64,000 nucleotides of DNA from Methylophilus glucosoxydans (GTDB taxonomy: Bacteria > Pseudomonadota > Gammaproteobacteria > Burkholderiales > Methylophilaceae), in assembly GCF_042676145.1 (NCBI RefSeq), contig NZ_JBHTJW010000002.1, forward strand, positions 992,001-1,056,000, written 5' to 3'. Numbering within the stretch: position 1 is the stretch's first letter; each line of letters begins with the position of its first letter. The notes beneath the pieces are model-generated. The model did no database searches. It saw only the letters and a program-made list of their open reading frames with translations, and was not told the DNA's origin. This document shows positions 33,500 to 41,191 of the stretch, in pieces. The position numbers and the translations under genes were made by a program.

Positions 33500-34468
33500 G
33501 TGTCTCTTCAGGCTTGTTTGGCGCGGATTACAGGCGATATGCAGCAGGTGGATGCCGTTATTCGCCAGTCTTTGTCATCCCAAGTTCCGCTGATTAATCA
33601 AATTTCGGAATACATCATTCATAGTGGTGGCAAACGCTTGCGTCCGACATTGGTGTTGATGGCAGCTGATCTGGCCGGGCGTGTAACACCGGACCACCAT
33701 GCTCTGGCAGCCATTGTCGAATTTATTCATACAGCCACTTTATTGCATGATGATGTGGTTGATGCTTCTGAACTGCGTCGAGGCAAATCTACCGCCAATC
33801 ATGTGTATGGCAATCCTGCCAGCGTGCTGGTCGGCGATTTTCTGTATTCACGTTCCTTTCAGATGATGGTCAGGCTGCAAAACATGCGTGTGATGGAAAT
33901 CCTGGCAGATGCCACCAATGTGATTTCCGAAGGCGAAGTGCTACAGTTGCTCAATGTGCGCAATATTGGTGTTAGCGAGCAGGATTACTTGCAGGTCATT
34001 CATTTTAAAACCGCCAAGCTGTTTGAAGCGGCGACCCGCCTGGGAGCGGTGCAGTGTCAGGCCAGCGTCGCGCAAGAAGAGGGACTGGCCAAGTATGGCA
34101 TGCACTTGGGTACGGCCTTTCAGCTCATAGATGATGTGCTGGATTTAACCGGTGACAGCGAAAAAATTGGCAAAACCCTGGGCAATGACCTGGCCGAGGG
34201 AAAAGTGACCTTACCAATGTTGTATGCCATCCAGCAAGCGCCAACCGCGCAAGCGGACTTGGTCAAGCAGGCCTTGTTAGAAGGGCAGGTCACCCAGCTA
34301 GATGCCGTGCTGGAGATTTTGCATGCCGTGAAGGCATTTGATTATGTACGCGCCGTGGCGCAAAAAGAAGCAGAACAGGCCTGTGAAGCACTGGCCATTT
34401 TTGCACTGACGCCCGCCAAACAGGCTTTGCTGGATTTGGCCCAGTTTTCGGTCAACCGGCAACATTAA
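33500..34468 (+). CDS. ispB: Octaprenyl-diphosphate synthase family polyprenyl synthetase
   Basis: A 322-aa trans-polyprenyl synthase giving the side chain of ubiquinone. The start is a GTG at 33500. The first aspartate-rich motif DDVVD is at residues 84-88 and the second, DDVLD, at 211-215. 'GGKRLRPTLVLMA' and 'SEGEVLQL' fit the long-chain enzymes. Ala and small residues lie before DDVVD, as in octaprenyl synthases; chain length cannot be fixed from sequence alone. It is a single gene; a hairpin lies just after the stop. Confidence 0.95.
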   Translation: MSLQACLARITGDMQQVDAVIRQSLSSQVPLINQISEYIIHSGGKRLRPTLVLMAADLAGRVTPDHHALAAIVEFIHTATLLHDDVVDASELRRGKSTANHVYGNPASVLVGDFLYSRSFQMMVRLQNMRVMEILADATNVISEGEVLQLLNVRNIGVSEQDYLQVIHFKTAKLFEAATRLGAVQCQASVAQEEGLAKYGMHLGTAFQLIDDVLDLTGDSEKIGKTLGNDLAEGKVTLPMLYAIQQAPTAQADLVKQALLEGQVTQLDAVLEILHAVKAFDYVRAVAQKEAEQACEALAIFALTPAKQALLDLAQFSVNRQH

Positions 34469-34471
34469 GGT

Positions 34472-34495
34472 GTCGCCTGCTTGTACGCAGGCGAC
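34472..34495. terminator. Hairpin after ispB
   Basis: A 9-bp perfect stem, gtcgcctgc with gcaggcgac, has a 6-base loop and sits 3 bp after the ispB stop, between two converging genes. No T run follows, so termination is likely but not classical. Confidence 0.45.
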
Positions 34496-34531
34496 AACAC
34501 CTAAAAGATACCGGCTGAACCAAACACCGGG

Positions 34532-34930
34532 TTAATTCAGGGCGATAGGCTCGCCACTCATGTGGTAGTAGCTGAGTCGCGCGCAGTCGTTGGTCGCATG
34601 GGTCAATGCACCATCAAACAAGGATTTTCCATTGACATCGACGACGGCATAGCCGTTGTGATACAAGGTCACCTCTGCCTGCAGGTCGCTCTCTGCTGAC
34701 GCCATCGCTTTTTGCAAACGATGATGATTCGAAGAGCGCATCGCAAAGCTTACGCAGTTTTCCTCTTCTTCTTCACTGTAGACTTCCCAGTGTGATTGTC
34801 CGGTCAGTTTGGTGAGCCATCCAGGTAAATCGACTTCTACTCGACAAATCACTGGCTCATCCCAGGCAGGATGCTCAACCTCGTTCAACTCAACTTCGGT
34901 TGGCGATGTAAATTTGATTTGATCAGACAT
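34532..34930 (-). CDS. Conserved protein of unknown function
   Basis: A 132-aa soluble acidic protein with no signal peptide. The start at 34930 has AAGGA 9 bases upstream; an upstream extension (MRLCEVAS...) is not supported. Visible blocks are 'WDEPVICRVEVDLPGWLTKLTGQSHWEVYSEEEEENC' and 'HNGYAVVDVNGKSLFDGALTHATNDCARLSYYHMSG'. I do not recognise the family. It is a single gene convergent with ispB. The 214 bp upstream before pilD hold no gene. Confidence 0.7.
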   Translation of the reverse strand: MSDQIKFTSPTEVELNEVEHPAWDEPVICRVEVDLPGWLTKLTGQSHWEVYSEEEEENCVSFAMRSSNHHRLQKAMASAESDLQAEVTLYHNGYAVVDVNGKSLFDGALTHATNDCARLSYYHMSGEPIALN

Positions 34931-35144
34931 AGGCAACTTCCTTCTATAGATAACAGATGCCACTTCACACAGACGCAAACCACTAAAGTTGCTGTGTCAT
35001 GACCATCTTACACATAAATGGTGACTTGCAAACAGTTTTCAAGCCAGAAGAATGCGCTTTTAAAGCAGTTTTGCACTTTGTCAGCCTTGCCTATGGGCAT
35101 CAACGATGAGATGATGCAGCAACCTTATCTTTGTTATCGGCATC

Positions 35145-36017
35145 ATGCACGAAATCCTTGAACCTGTTTTAAGTCTGCTGCGCACGCAGCCTCATGCCCT
35201 GCAAGCCGCCTGTCTGGTCTTTGGTTTGCTGGTTGGCAGCTTTCTCAATGTAGTGATTCATCGGCTGCCCAAAATGATGGAGCGTGAATGGCAGGCCAGT
35301 TGCCTGGATTTACAAGGGCAAGAGGTGCCTGATCAACCCAAATACAATCTTGTGGTGCCGCGTTCGGCCTGCCCGCATTGCGGACACCAGATTACGGCAC
35401 TCGAGAATATTCCTGTGATCAGCTATCTGTTCTTACGCGGACGGTGTAAAGGCTGTCATGCGCCGATTTCAATGCGTTATCCATTGGTTGAATTGCTGAC
35501 CGGCGGCCTGTCGGTTGCGGTGGCTGTGCAATATGGCTATAGCCATTTGACCTTGTTTGCACTGGCATTTGTATTTGCGCTGGTCGCATTGACCTTTATT
35601 GATTTTGATACACAACTGTTGCCTGATGACATTACCTTGCCGCTGTTGTGGCTGGGGCTGTTGCTTAACCTTAAAGATGGGTTTACCGATCTCTCGTCAG
35701 CCGTGATCGGTGCCATGGCCGGTTATCTGGTGTTGTGGGCGGTCTACTGGCTGTTTAAACTGGTGACAGGCAAGGAGGGCATGGGGTACGGTGATTTCAA
35801 GCTGCTGGCTGCGATCGGTGCCTGGTTCGGCTGGCAACTGCTGCCAGCGGTCATTTTATTGAGCTCGGTGGTTGGCAGTGTGATCGGCATCGGCTTGATT
35901 CTGCTCAAAGGCAAAACCCGCCAAACCGCGATTCCTTTTGGTCCCTTTTTAGCCCTGGGCGGCATCGCCGCCCTGTTTTATGGGCAAACTCTGGCCGCTT
36001 ATTATTTGGTGCCTTAA
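35145..36017 (+). CDS. pilD: Type IV prepilin peptidase/methyltransferase
   Basis: A 290-aa inner-membrane aspartyl protease (A24). It cleaves prepilin leader peptides and methylates the new N-terminus. The N-terminal part has 'GLLVGSFLNVVIHRLPKMMEREW' and two CxxC pairs: 'SACPHCGHQ' and 'GRCKGCHAP'. The catalytic aspartates are in 'FIDFDTQLLPDDITLP' and 'GMGYGDFKLLAAIGAWFGW'. It heads the pilD-coaE-zapD-yacG cluster, the usual order in betaproteobacteria. It should process the pilins that PilT/PilU at 49.5-51.7 kb retract. Confidence 0.97.
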   Translation: MHEILEPVLSLLRTQPHALQAACLVFGLLVGSFLNVVIHRLPKMMEREWQASCLDLQGQEVPDQPKYNLVVPRSACPHCGHQITALENIPVISYLFLRGRCKGCHAPISMRYPLVELLTGGLSVAVAVQYGYSHLTLFALAFVFALVALTFIDFDTQLLPDDITLPLLWLGLLLNLKDGFTDLSSAVIGAMAGYLVLWAVYWLFKLVTGKEGMGYGDFKLLAAIGAWFGWQLLPAVILLSSVVGSVIGIGLILLKGKTRQTAIPFGPFLALGGIAALFYGQTLAAYYLVP

Positions 36018-36029
36018 CGGGAGCAGCAC

Positions 36030-36632
36030 ATGGCAAAAGTGGTGGCCGTGACCGGCGGTATCGGCAGTGGTAAAAGCGAGGCGTGTGCAGCATTTTCTGC
36101 CTTAGGCGTGCCTGTGGTGGATCTGGACCACATTGCGCACGCAATGAGTGAACCCGGTAGTCCGGCCATGCTAGCGGTGCGGGCGGCTTTTGGTGACCAC
36201 ATGTTTGAGGCAGATGGACGTCTCAGCCGGGCAACACTGCGCGCGCACGTGTTTGAGCACCCAGAAGCCCTCGAACAACTGAATCAGATCATGCACCCGG
36301 CGATCCGTGCTGAGGCCGTACAGCAAATTGCCCAGTATGCCAGTCATCCGTATGTGATTCTGGCGATCCCATTACTGGTCGAGAGCCGCGAGGATTGGTC
36401 CATGATAGATCATGTGCTGGTGATCGATTGCGATGAGGAGACGCAATTGCAGCGGGTCATGCAACGCAGTCAGCTCTCTGCCGAAATGGCACAAGCCATC
36501 ATGGCGTCGCAAAGTCCGCGAGAGGCGCGGCTGGCGATTGCGGATACCGTGATAGAAAACCAGCTGACACTCGCCGATTTACAGCAAAAAGTGCTGCAAT
36601 TTCACAAAAATTTCTCTAAAACTTGCCTCTGA
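36030..36632 (+). CDS. coaE: Dephospho-CoA kinase
   Basis: A 200-aa enzyme for the last step of coenzyme A synthesis. The P-loop GGIGSGKS is at residues 9-16. 'VVDLDHIAHAMSEPG', 'LSRATLRAHVFEHPEALEQLNQIMHPAIRAE' and 'AIPLLVESREDWSMIDHVLVIDCDEETQLQRVMQR' match the family. It follows pilD by 12 bp with GGGAG before the ATG. Together with panC/panD elsewhere in the window it belongs to the pantothenate-CoA route. Confidence 0.97.
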   Translation: MAKVVAVTGGIGSGKSEACAAFSALGVPVVDLDHIAHAMSEPGSPAMLAVRAAFGDHMFEADGRLSRATLRAHVFEHPEALEQLNQIMHPAIRAEAVQQIAQYASHPYVILAIPLLVESREDWSMIDHVLVIDCDEETQLQRVMQRSQLSAEMAQAIMASQSPREARLAIADTVIENQLTLADLQQKVLQFHKNFSKTCL

Positions 36633-36701
36633 GTTAAAAGGGTTTCATAATCAAACTTTTATTGCATACTTTTCAAGTATCAGCTGACAGAAAAGGCTGC
36701 C

Positions 36702-37475
36702 GTGTCGAGCTACGAATTTCCATTTAACGAGCGCATCAGAACCTATCTTCGTCTTGAAGACCTGTTCAACAAGATGCTGCATCACATTGCCATTGGTCAC
36801 GAGGTCAGTCATCATGTGGCGCTGATTTCCATGCTGCAAGTGTTGGATGTCATTGATCGTGGTGATCTCAAGGTCGATTTGCTGCAAGAGCTGGACCGTC
36901 ATAAAGTCCAGCTTTCCCTGCTGCAACATAATCCCAATATCGACCAAGAGGCGCTCGAAAGCACCGTAAACAATCTGGACCGTTGCGCCACCACCCTGCG
37001 AGCCGATCATCAAAAGCTCGGCCAAACCTTGCGCGACAATGACTGGCTCATGAGCGTCAAGCAGCGGACCAGTATTCCAGGCGGGGTCTGCGAGTTTGAC
37101 TTGCCCTCATACCGCCACTGGCTCTACCTGAGTGTAGAGCGCCGCAAACAAGATTTTACGCAGTGGTTATCCCGCTTGATGCCGATGTACGAAGCCATCA
37201 GCCTGATTATGCAGTTGTTGCGTGGCAGTGGCCAGGTGTTATCCCTGGTTGCCCACCATGGCGCCTATCAGCAACAGCTTTCCGGACACAAACCTGCCCA
37301 GTTATTGCGCATTGAAATTGACCATGAAGAATGCTTCCCGGAAGTCAGTGCCAACAAATATGCGATCAACATCCGCTTTCAAAAGCTGGACTTTGTGCAA
37401 CGCCCCAAAGGCTGTGAACAGGATATCCCATTCAAGATGATCGTCTGCAACTTTACCGGAGCCAGTCACAATTGA
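36702..37475 (+). CDS. zapD: Cell division protein ZapD
   Basis: A 257-aa FtsZ-bundling protein that stabilises the Z ring. The start is a GTG at 36702, giving 'MSSYEFPFNERIRTYLRLEDLFNKMLHH', the family opening. Later blocks are 'SVKQRTSIPGGVCEFDLPSYRHWL' and 'ISLIMQLLRGSGQ', then the C-terminal FtsZ-contact region 'YAINIRFQKLD'. Its stop overlaps the TTG start of yacG. Confidence 0.96.
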   Translation: MSSYEFPFNERIRTYLRLEDLFNKMLHHIAIGHEVSHHVALISMLQVLDVIDRGDLKVDLLQELDRHKVQLSLLQHNPNIDQEALESTVNNLDRCATTLRADHQKLGQTLRDNDWLMSVKQRTSIPGGVCEFDLPSYRHWLYLSVERRKQDFTQWLSRLMPMYEAISLIMQLLRGSGQVLSLVAHHGAYQQQLSGHKPAQLLRIEIDHEECFPEVSANKYAINIRFQKLDFVQRPKGCEQDIPFKMIVCNFTGASHN

Positions 37476-37663
37476 CGCAAGCAGTAGTCAAACCGCGCAA
37501 GGTGGCCTGTCCCGCCTGCGGAGAAACCACCGAGTATTCCCCTAAAAATCCATTCCGGCCTTTTTGTAGCGAACGCTGCAAACTGATGGACCTGGGCGAC
37601 TGGGCTTCGGAAAAGTTTCGCATCCCCGATAGCACGCCGCCAGACTTATACGAGCCAGAATAA
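37472..37663 (+). CDS. yacG: DNA gyrase inhibitor YacG
   Basis: A 63-aa zinc protein that binds GyrB. Four zinc ligands are seen in 'CPACGETTEYSPKNPFRPFC' followed by 'SERCKLMDLGDWASEKFRIP'. The start is a TTG at 37472 overlapping the zapD stop by 4 bp, so translation is coupled. It is the last gene of the pilD cluster; 19 bp later the copper chaperone gene begins. Confidence 0.95.
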   Translation: MTQAVVKPRKVACPACGETTEYSPKNPFRPFCSERCKLMDLGDWASEKFRIPDSTPPDLYEPE

Positions 37664-37682
37664 TCTGAGACTGGATTTAAGT

Positions 37683-38126
37683 ATGCAAACAAAATACCTC
37701 TGCCTGAAACTGCTCGCGAGCTTGTGCCTGTTAGCCTCCACGGCCTTTGCACATGCAGAAGTCAAACTCACCGATGCCTGGGTACGTGCCTCCAATCCAG
37801 GCCAGTCCGTCGGAGCCGCCTACCTCACGCTCACCAGCCCGCAAGACGTCACTCTGGTTTATATTGAAACCGAGCGTGCAGAGAGCGTAGAAATGCACAG
37901 CATGACCATGCAAAACGGTGTCATGAAAATGCGCAGTATGGAAGCGTTGCCTGTCCCTGCGGGCAAGCCCGTCAAGCTGGCGCCAGGTGGATTGCATTTG
38001 ATGCTGTTTGAATTGCCCACGCCATTTAAAGCTGGCGAGCAGGTGAAATTCAGACTGTGCTTTAAAGATAAGCAGGGAAAAATCACTGATCAATTTATTA
38101 CCATGCCGGTCAAGGCCGTCCCATAA
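37683..38126 (+). CDS. Periplasmic copper chaperone PCu(A)C
   Basis: A 147-aa exported protein; signal peptide 'LLASLCLLASTAFAHA'. The PCu(A)C domain shows 'AWVRASNPGQSVGAAYLTLTS', the Cu(I)-binding 'VEMHSMTMQNGVMKMRSM' and the distal 'PGGLHLMLFELP', that is, the H-M...M...H-x-M copper ligand set. Such proteins deliver copper to cytochrome c oxidase CuA or CuB. No oxidase genes are near. It ends with a terminator. Confidence 0.95.
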   Translation: MQTKYLCLKLLASLCLLASTAFAHAEVKLTDAWVRASNPGQSVGAAYLTLTSPQDVTLVYIETERAESVEMHSMTMQNGVMKMRSMEALPVPAGKPVKLAPGGLHLMLFELPTPFKAGEQVKFRLCFKDKQGKITDQFITMPVKAVP

Positions 38127-38158
38127 TCACTTTCTTGTCGATCATTGAACTACCCGCA

Positions 38159-38189
38159 ACAGTCAGCATCTGCTGGCTGTTTTGTTTTA
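38159..38189 (+). terminator. Terminator after the PCu(A)C gene
   Basis: The hairpin acagtcagca / tgctggctgt (one G-T pair) is followed by TTTTGTTTT, 33 bp after the stop. Confidence 0.8.
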
Positions 38190-38247
38190 TACGATAGGAA
38201 GATGGGCGCGCGCAAATTGCAAATATCTCGGCAGAGCAGTGCCAGAT

Positions 38248-38469
38248 TTAGTTTGAAAACGTCCGCAAAAACAACGCCTCCACCTCAGCCCTTGCCCAAG
38301 GCGTTCTGCGCAAAAACTTCAAGCTAGACTTGATGGAAGGGTCATTTTTAAAACAGTTGATATTAACCCTTGTCGCCAGCGCCTCCCAGCCGTAATGCGC
38401 CACTAATTGCTCAACCACTTCTGCAAGCGTGATGCCGTGCAATGGATTGTTCGGTTGTTCTGTGTTCAT
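38248..38469 (-). CDS. VF530 family DNA-binding protein (DUF2132)
   Basis: A 73-aa small protein: 'NPLHGITLAEVVEQLVAHYGWEALATRVNINCFKNDPSIKSSLKFLRRTPWARAEVEALFL', a near-full match to the VF530 pattern, whose solved structure suggests DNA binding. The role is not settled. It is the last ordinary chromosomal gene before the integron-related stretch and is transcribed away from it. Confidence 0.92.
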   Translation of the reverse strand: MNTEQPNNPLHGITLAEVVEQLVAHYGWEALATRVNINCFKNDPSIKSSLKFLRRTPWARAEVEALFLRTFSN

Positions 38470-38563
38470 TTGATAAAAGCCATATCAAGGTCATTCGATA
38501 GTTCGATGGTAGCACTTTATATGTTTAAAGCCTCAATATCCTTATTTTGAATGCAATGGTTGC

Positions 38564-38853
38564 ATCACAGCTTAACTGCCAGCGTTGATAAGCAGCGGGT
38601 TGGACTCGCACCGGGCGTACCTGATTAATTCTAGGGGGAGCAAGATCATCCCGACTAACGAGTGAGGCCTCGACGCGCGTCTTTCATCAGGGTCCGGACC
38701 AATCATGCCCAATATGACCGGTTGTCGTACCGCAGTCCTTCACCTTCTCGCTTAACACTGGCTACAGCAAAGGATACTTATGCGCTGAAAAACTTAAAAC
38801 ACACAAAAACATTGCAGATAGCTATTGCTTAAAATGGGGAAGCCCTTGTAGTT
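38564..38853 (+). mobile_element. Solo 3' non-coding end of an IS1111-attC element (no transposase)
   Basis: This 290-bp stretch aligns almost throughout with the 3' non-coding part of the complete element downstream (41192-41478). I estimate about 85-90% identity by eye. Both copies end in ggaagcccttgtagtt and both abut an attC at the same base (followed by TGAATTAAGGGGC). No transposase-like sequence lies in the 95 bp to its left. It therefore looks like what remains after loss of the transposase and left end of a second insertion. The presumed guide segments are still there: TTAATTC at 38625-38631 and CTAACGAGTGA at 38655-38665. An outer stem that pairs well in the complete copy is weakened here. 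Confidence 0.8.
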
Positions 38854-38901
38854 TGAATTAAGGGGCGCCGTTGGGCGTCCCGCTTGAATGATGGGTTACG
38901 G
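38854..38901 (-). other. attC site of cassette 4, right part missing (interrupted by IS end)
   Basis: Read on the minus strand it begins with CCGTAAC, then CCATCATTCAAGCGGGACGC, a short loop and GGCGCCCCTTAATTCA. These are the left and central arms of an attC closely like that of cassette 2. The GTTRRRY core expected at the far end is absent because the IS1111 end starts there. Confidence 0.7.
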
Positions 38902-39271
38902 TTGGATTGCTTTTTATCCCCAGAAGCCAAAATACAAATGAACCAATTAGCCCAGAAGCTAAACCAAAAATGCCATAGCTAAATGGAGAGGCCTCAGTTT
39001 CAACTTGTTGAAATGGAAAGAATATTAGCGTCCAAAAGAAAGCAGCCAAAAAAATACCCAACAGTAGAAACGACCATACAGATAGCCATTGTTTACGACG
39101 CATGACATATAAAATTGGAAAAGACAAAACTATGACAACGGGGTAAACAATAACTGCACTTAGTAAAGTCAGTGGCCCAACACCCCATGAGTAAATGATG
39201 TTGACGAAAATATCACCAAAAAAAAGACCGATGATGGGTGCATATACAACTGCAGCTATTATTCTTCCCAT
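38858..39271 (-). CDS. Cassette 4: small four-helix membrane protein
   Basis: A 137-aa protein with about four hydrophobic helices ('IIAAVVYAPIIGLFFGDIFV', 'LSAVIVYPVVIVLSFPILYVM', 'FLLLGIFLAAFFWTLIFF', 'GIFGLASGLIGSFVFWLLGI'). The function is not recognised. Its ATG lies only 4 bases after the core site GTTAGGG of the preceding attC, and its stop lies inside its own attC: the normal make-up of an integron cassette. It has no clear Shine-Dalgarno. AT-rich codon use differs from the flanking chromosome. Confidence 0.75.
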   Translation of the reverse strand: MGRIIAAVVYAPIIGLFFGDIFVNIIYSWGVGPLTLLSAVIVYPVVIVLSFPILYVMRRKQWLSVWSFLLLGIFLAAFFWTLIFFPFQQVETEASPFSYGIFGLASGLIGSFVFWLLGIKSNPTVTHHSSGTPNGAP

Positions 39272-39275
39272 ATAA

Positions 39276-39342
39276 CCCTAACGCCCAGGTTAACCGGCAA
39301 AAATGCGGAGCATTTTTGTCCGCGTTGAACCTACAGTTATGG
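39276..39342 (-). other. attC site between cassettes 3 and 4
   Basis: A 67-bp imperfect palindrome. On the minus strand it starts CCATAAC, has the arms GCGGACAAAAATGC and GCATTTTTGCCGG around a TCC tip, and ends GTTAGGG, a GTTRRRY-like core. Unpaired bases of the kind used by integron integrases are likely in the arms. Confidence 0.75.
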
Positions 39343-39441
39343 TGGGGTGCGGAGTAGAGGGTGTTGAGAACACGGTCGCCGGCCAGTTGGGCGAAATGCA
39401 TTTCGTTGGAGTGTTTGACTTCGGCATACACGAGCGGAAAT
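39343..39441 (-). pseudogene. Possible coding fossil at the end of cassette 3
   Basis: Between the stop of the T5orf172 gene and the attC, the minus strand in a different frame reads KFPLVYAEVKHSNEMHFAQL and then AGDRVLNTLYSAPHHN with GC-rich third codon positions. That looks like once-translated sequence, perhaps the end of another cassette gene or a lost C-terminus. No family is recognised. Confidence 0.25.
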
Positions 39442-39990
39442 TTACGCGACTTCTTCGGCGCAGTTCTTCTTGATGTACTCAGCGATTTCATTGGTGAAGT
39501 GAAACCACTCATTCTCGACCTTGAGGTGAGAAAAGCGGGAGTGAATTTCCCTTTCCATCGCTTGATTGCCTGGCATCTTCGCATGGATGCGCAGCGTTAC
39601 AGGTGAGCCCGTTGTTAGTTGCTTGAGCCGACTTTCTGGTGAGGCTGAATAGCCGATCTTCACGCGAGTGAGGCCAACTGCTTCAATGAAGTAAACATAG
39701 GCTTTTCCCGTGGATAGACGCTCAAAAAAGGCGGAACCGTTGATGCGCTTGAATCCAAGTTCTACGGCCTTGTTAAGGACGTAGCTGTTGGCTATTTCGT
39801 TACCCCACTCGGGGAACCGCGCTACTTCCTCTTCGTCGCAGATGAGTACGGAGTGCTTATCTATGGTTTGTGCTTGGGCTCTGCTGGCAACGGCGCCTAC
39901 ATATCCTTCACCTGTGTGGATGTAGTAAACGCAGCCACTTCCTGCGGACGCTGTGTTTCGAGCCTTCTTTGTACGAGATGCTTTGCTCAT
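39442..39990 (-). CDS. Cassette 3: T5orf172/GIY-YIG-like domain protein
   Basis: A 182-aa protein. The C-terminal 75 residues match the T5orf172 (MUG113-like) branch of GIY-YIG folds: 'AYVYFIEAVGLTRVKIGYSASPESRLKQLTTGSPVTLRIHAKMPGNQAMEREIHSRFSHLKVENEWFHF'. The Arg and Glu expected for a GIY-YIG nuclease are present in 'KIGYSASPESRLKQL' and 'MEREIH'. The N-terminal part (residues 20-95) is unrecognised and basic at its start. The ATG lies 10 bases after the core site GTTAGGC. Such proteins occur in phages and cassettes; a nuclease role is inferred. Confidence 0.82.
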   Translation of the reverse strand: MSKASRTKKARNTASAGSGCVYYIHTGEGYVGAVASRAQAQTIDKHSVLICDEEEVARFPEWGNEIANSYVLNKAVELGFKRINGSAFFERLSTGKAYVYFIEAVGLTRVKIGYSASPESRLKQLTTGSPVTLRIHAKMPGNQAMEREIHSRFSHLKVENEWFHFTNEIAEYIKKNCAEEVA

Positions 39991-40000
39991 GGTTTTAAAA

Positions 40001-40013
40001 GCCTAACGAATGA
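40001..40013 (-). other. Core end of the interrupted attC of cassette 2
   Basis: GCCTAACGAATGA; on the minus strand it ends in the core GTTAGGC just before cassette 3. Joined to the part at 41482 onward it restores a normal attC, GCCTAACGAATGAATTAAGG and onward. Confidence 0.75.
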
Positions 40014-40114
40014 AAGGGACTTCCCCGTCCCGAGGTTGCGGCGGAAGCCGCAAGCAGTTAAAACTGCAATGATTTAGTTTCCACACTTCATCACGCCATT
40101 GATAGGGGAAGTCC

Positions 40115-41140
40115 ATGAATATTGTCACACTCGGTATTGATTTAGCCAAGAATATATTCGCTTTGCACGGCGTTGACAACCAAGGTCATGCGGTTTTAAT
40201 TAAGCCACGCGTGGCAAAAGATCAACTGCTCTCCATTGTCGCCAACTTACCGCCTTGCCTCATTGGTATGGAGGCCTGCACCGGCGCACACCACTGGGCA
40301 AGAGTGTTTAGTCAGCATGGGCATACCGTGCGACTCATGGCGCCCAAATTTGTTGCGCCTTATCGCATGTCTGGCAAGCGCGGTAAAAACGATGCTGCAG
40401 ATGCCGCCGCCATTTGTGAGGCCGTTACCAGACCCAATATGCGCTTTGTGCCAGTCAAAGATACTCATCAGCAAGCACTATTGTCCATCCATAGAACCCG
40501 TCAGGGATTTGTGGAGGAGCGTACCGCCTGTTACAACCGTTTACGAGGCCTGATTGCCGAGTTTGGTGTTGTGCTGCCGCAGAAGGTAGAGCGATTGCGC
40601 CGGGAGATTGATTTGCATCTTGATACCTTGCCTGACCTGGCTAGATGCTGTGTGCTGGATTTGCTGACACATGCGGATGCGTTCGATGAACGGATTACCG
40701 CCTATGACGCCTTGATTCAGCGTGCCGCAAAACAGGATGATCGCAGCCTGCGTTTGATGCAGATTCCAGGTATTGGGTACATCACCGCCAGTGCTTTGGT
40801 AGCGAGTCTGGGCAATGGGCATGACTTTGAGAGTGGCCGACAGTTAGCTGCTTGGGTGGGGTTGGTGCCGGGCCAATACAGCAGTGGAGGCAAACCCCGG
40901 CTAGGCCGGATTACCAAAGCGGGGGATGCCTATCTGCGCAGCTTGCTGGTGATGGGCGCACGGGCGGTGATGGTGAGTGTGGGGGATAAACAGGACAGGT
41001 TCAGCTGTTGGGTGCGCAGCCTGGTGGAACGTAGAGGTTACTGGAAAGCGGCGATTGCCATTGCAGCCAAAAACCTGAGACTGGTTTGGGCTGCGCTTAA
41101 ATATGGGGATGACTTTAAACTCTATTCAAAGGCTGTTTAA
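40115..41140 (+). CDS. IS110/IS1111-family transposase
   Basis: A 341-aa DEDD-type recombinase. The RuvC-like N-terminal part has D9 in 'LGIDLAKNIFALHG', E53 in 'CLIGMEACTGAHHWAR', and D93/D96 in 'KRGKNDAADAAAICEAV'. The C-terminal Transposase_20 part has 'RLMQIPGIGYITASALVASLG', 'AAWVGLVPGQYSSGGKPRLG', holding the presumed catalytic serine, and 'RITKAGDAYLRSLLVMGA'. GGGGA lies 6 bases before the ATG. The frame is intact, so the element could be active, using the RNA from its 3' end as guide. Confidence 0.95.
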   Translation: MNIVTLGIDLAKNIFALHGVDNQGHAVLIKPRVAKDQLLSIVANLPPCLIGMEACTGAHHWARVFSQHGHTVRLMAPKFVAPYRMSGKRGKNDAADAAAICEAVTRPNMRFVPVKDTHQQALLSIHRTRQGFVEERTACYNRLRGLIAEFGVVLPQKVERLRREIDLHLDTLPDLARCCVLDLLTHADAFDERITAYDALIQRAAKQDDRSLRLMQIPGIGYITASALVASLGNGHDFESGRQLAAWVGLVPGQYSSGGKPRLGRITKAGDAYLRSLLVMGARAVMVSVGDKQDRFSCWVRSLVERRGYWKAAIAIAAKNLRLVWAALKYGDDFKLYSKAV

Positions 41141-41191
41141 GGCAAAACAGAATGACGTTTAAAAACAGATTGAATAACGATTGAACATTGA

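Noticed and set aside
34472..34495. CRISPR or REP-type repeat
   Set aside because: A single hairpin without further copies seen in the window; taken as a transcription end between converging genes.
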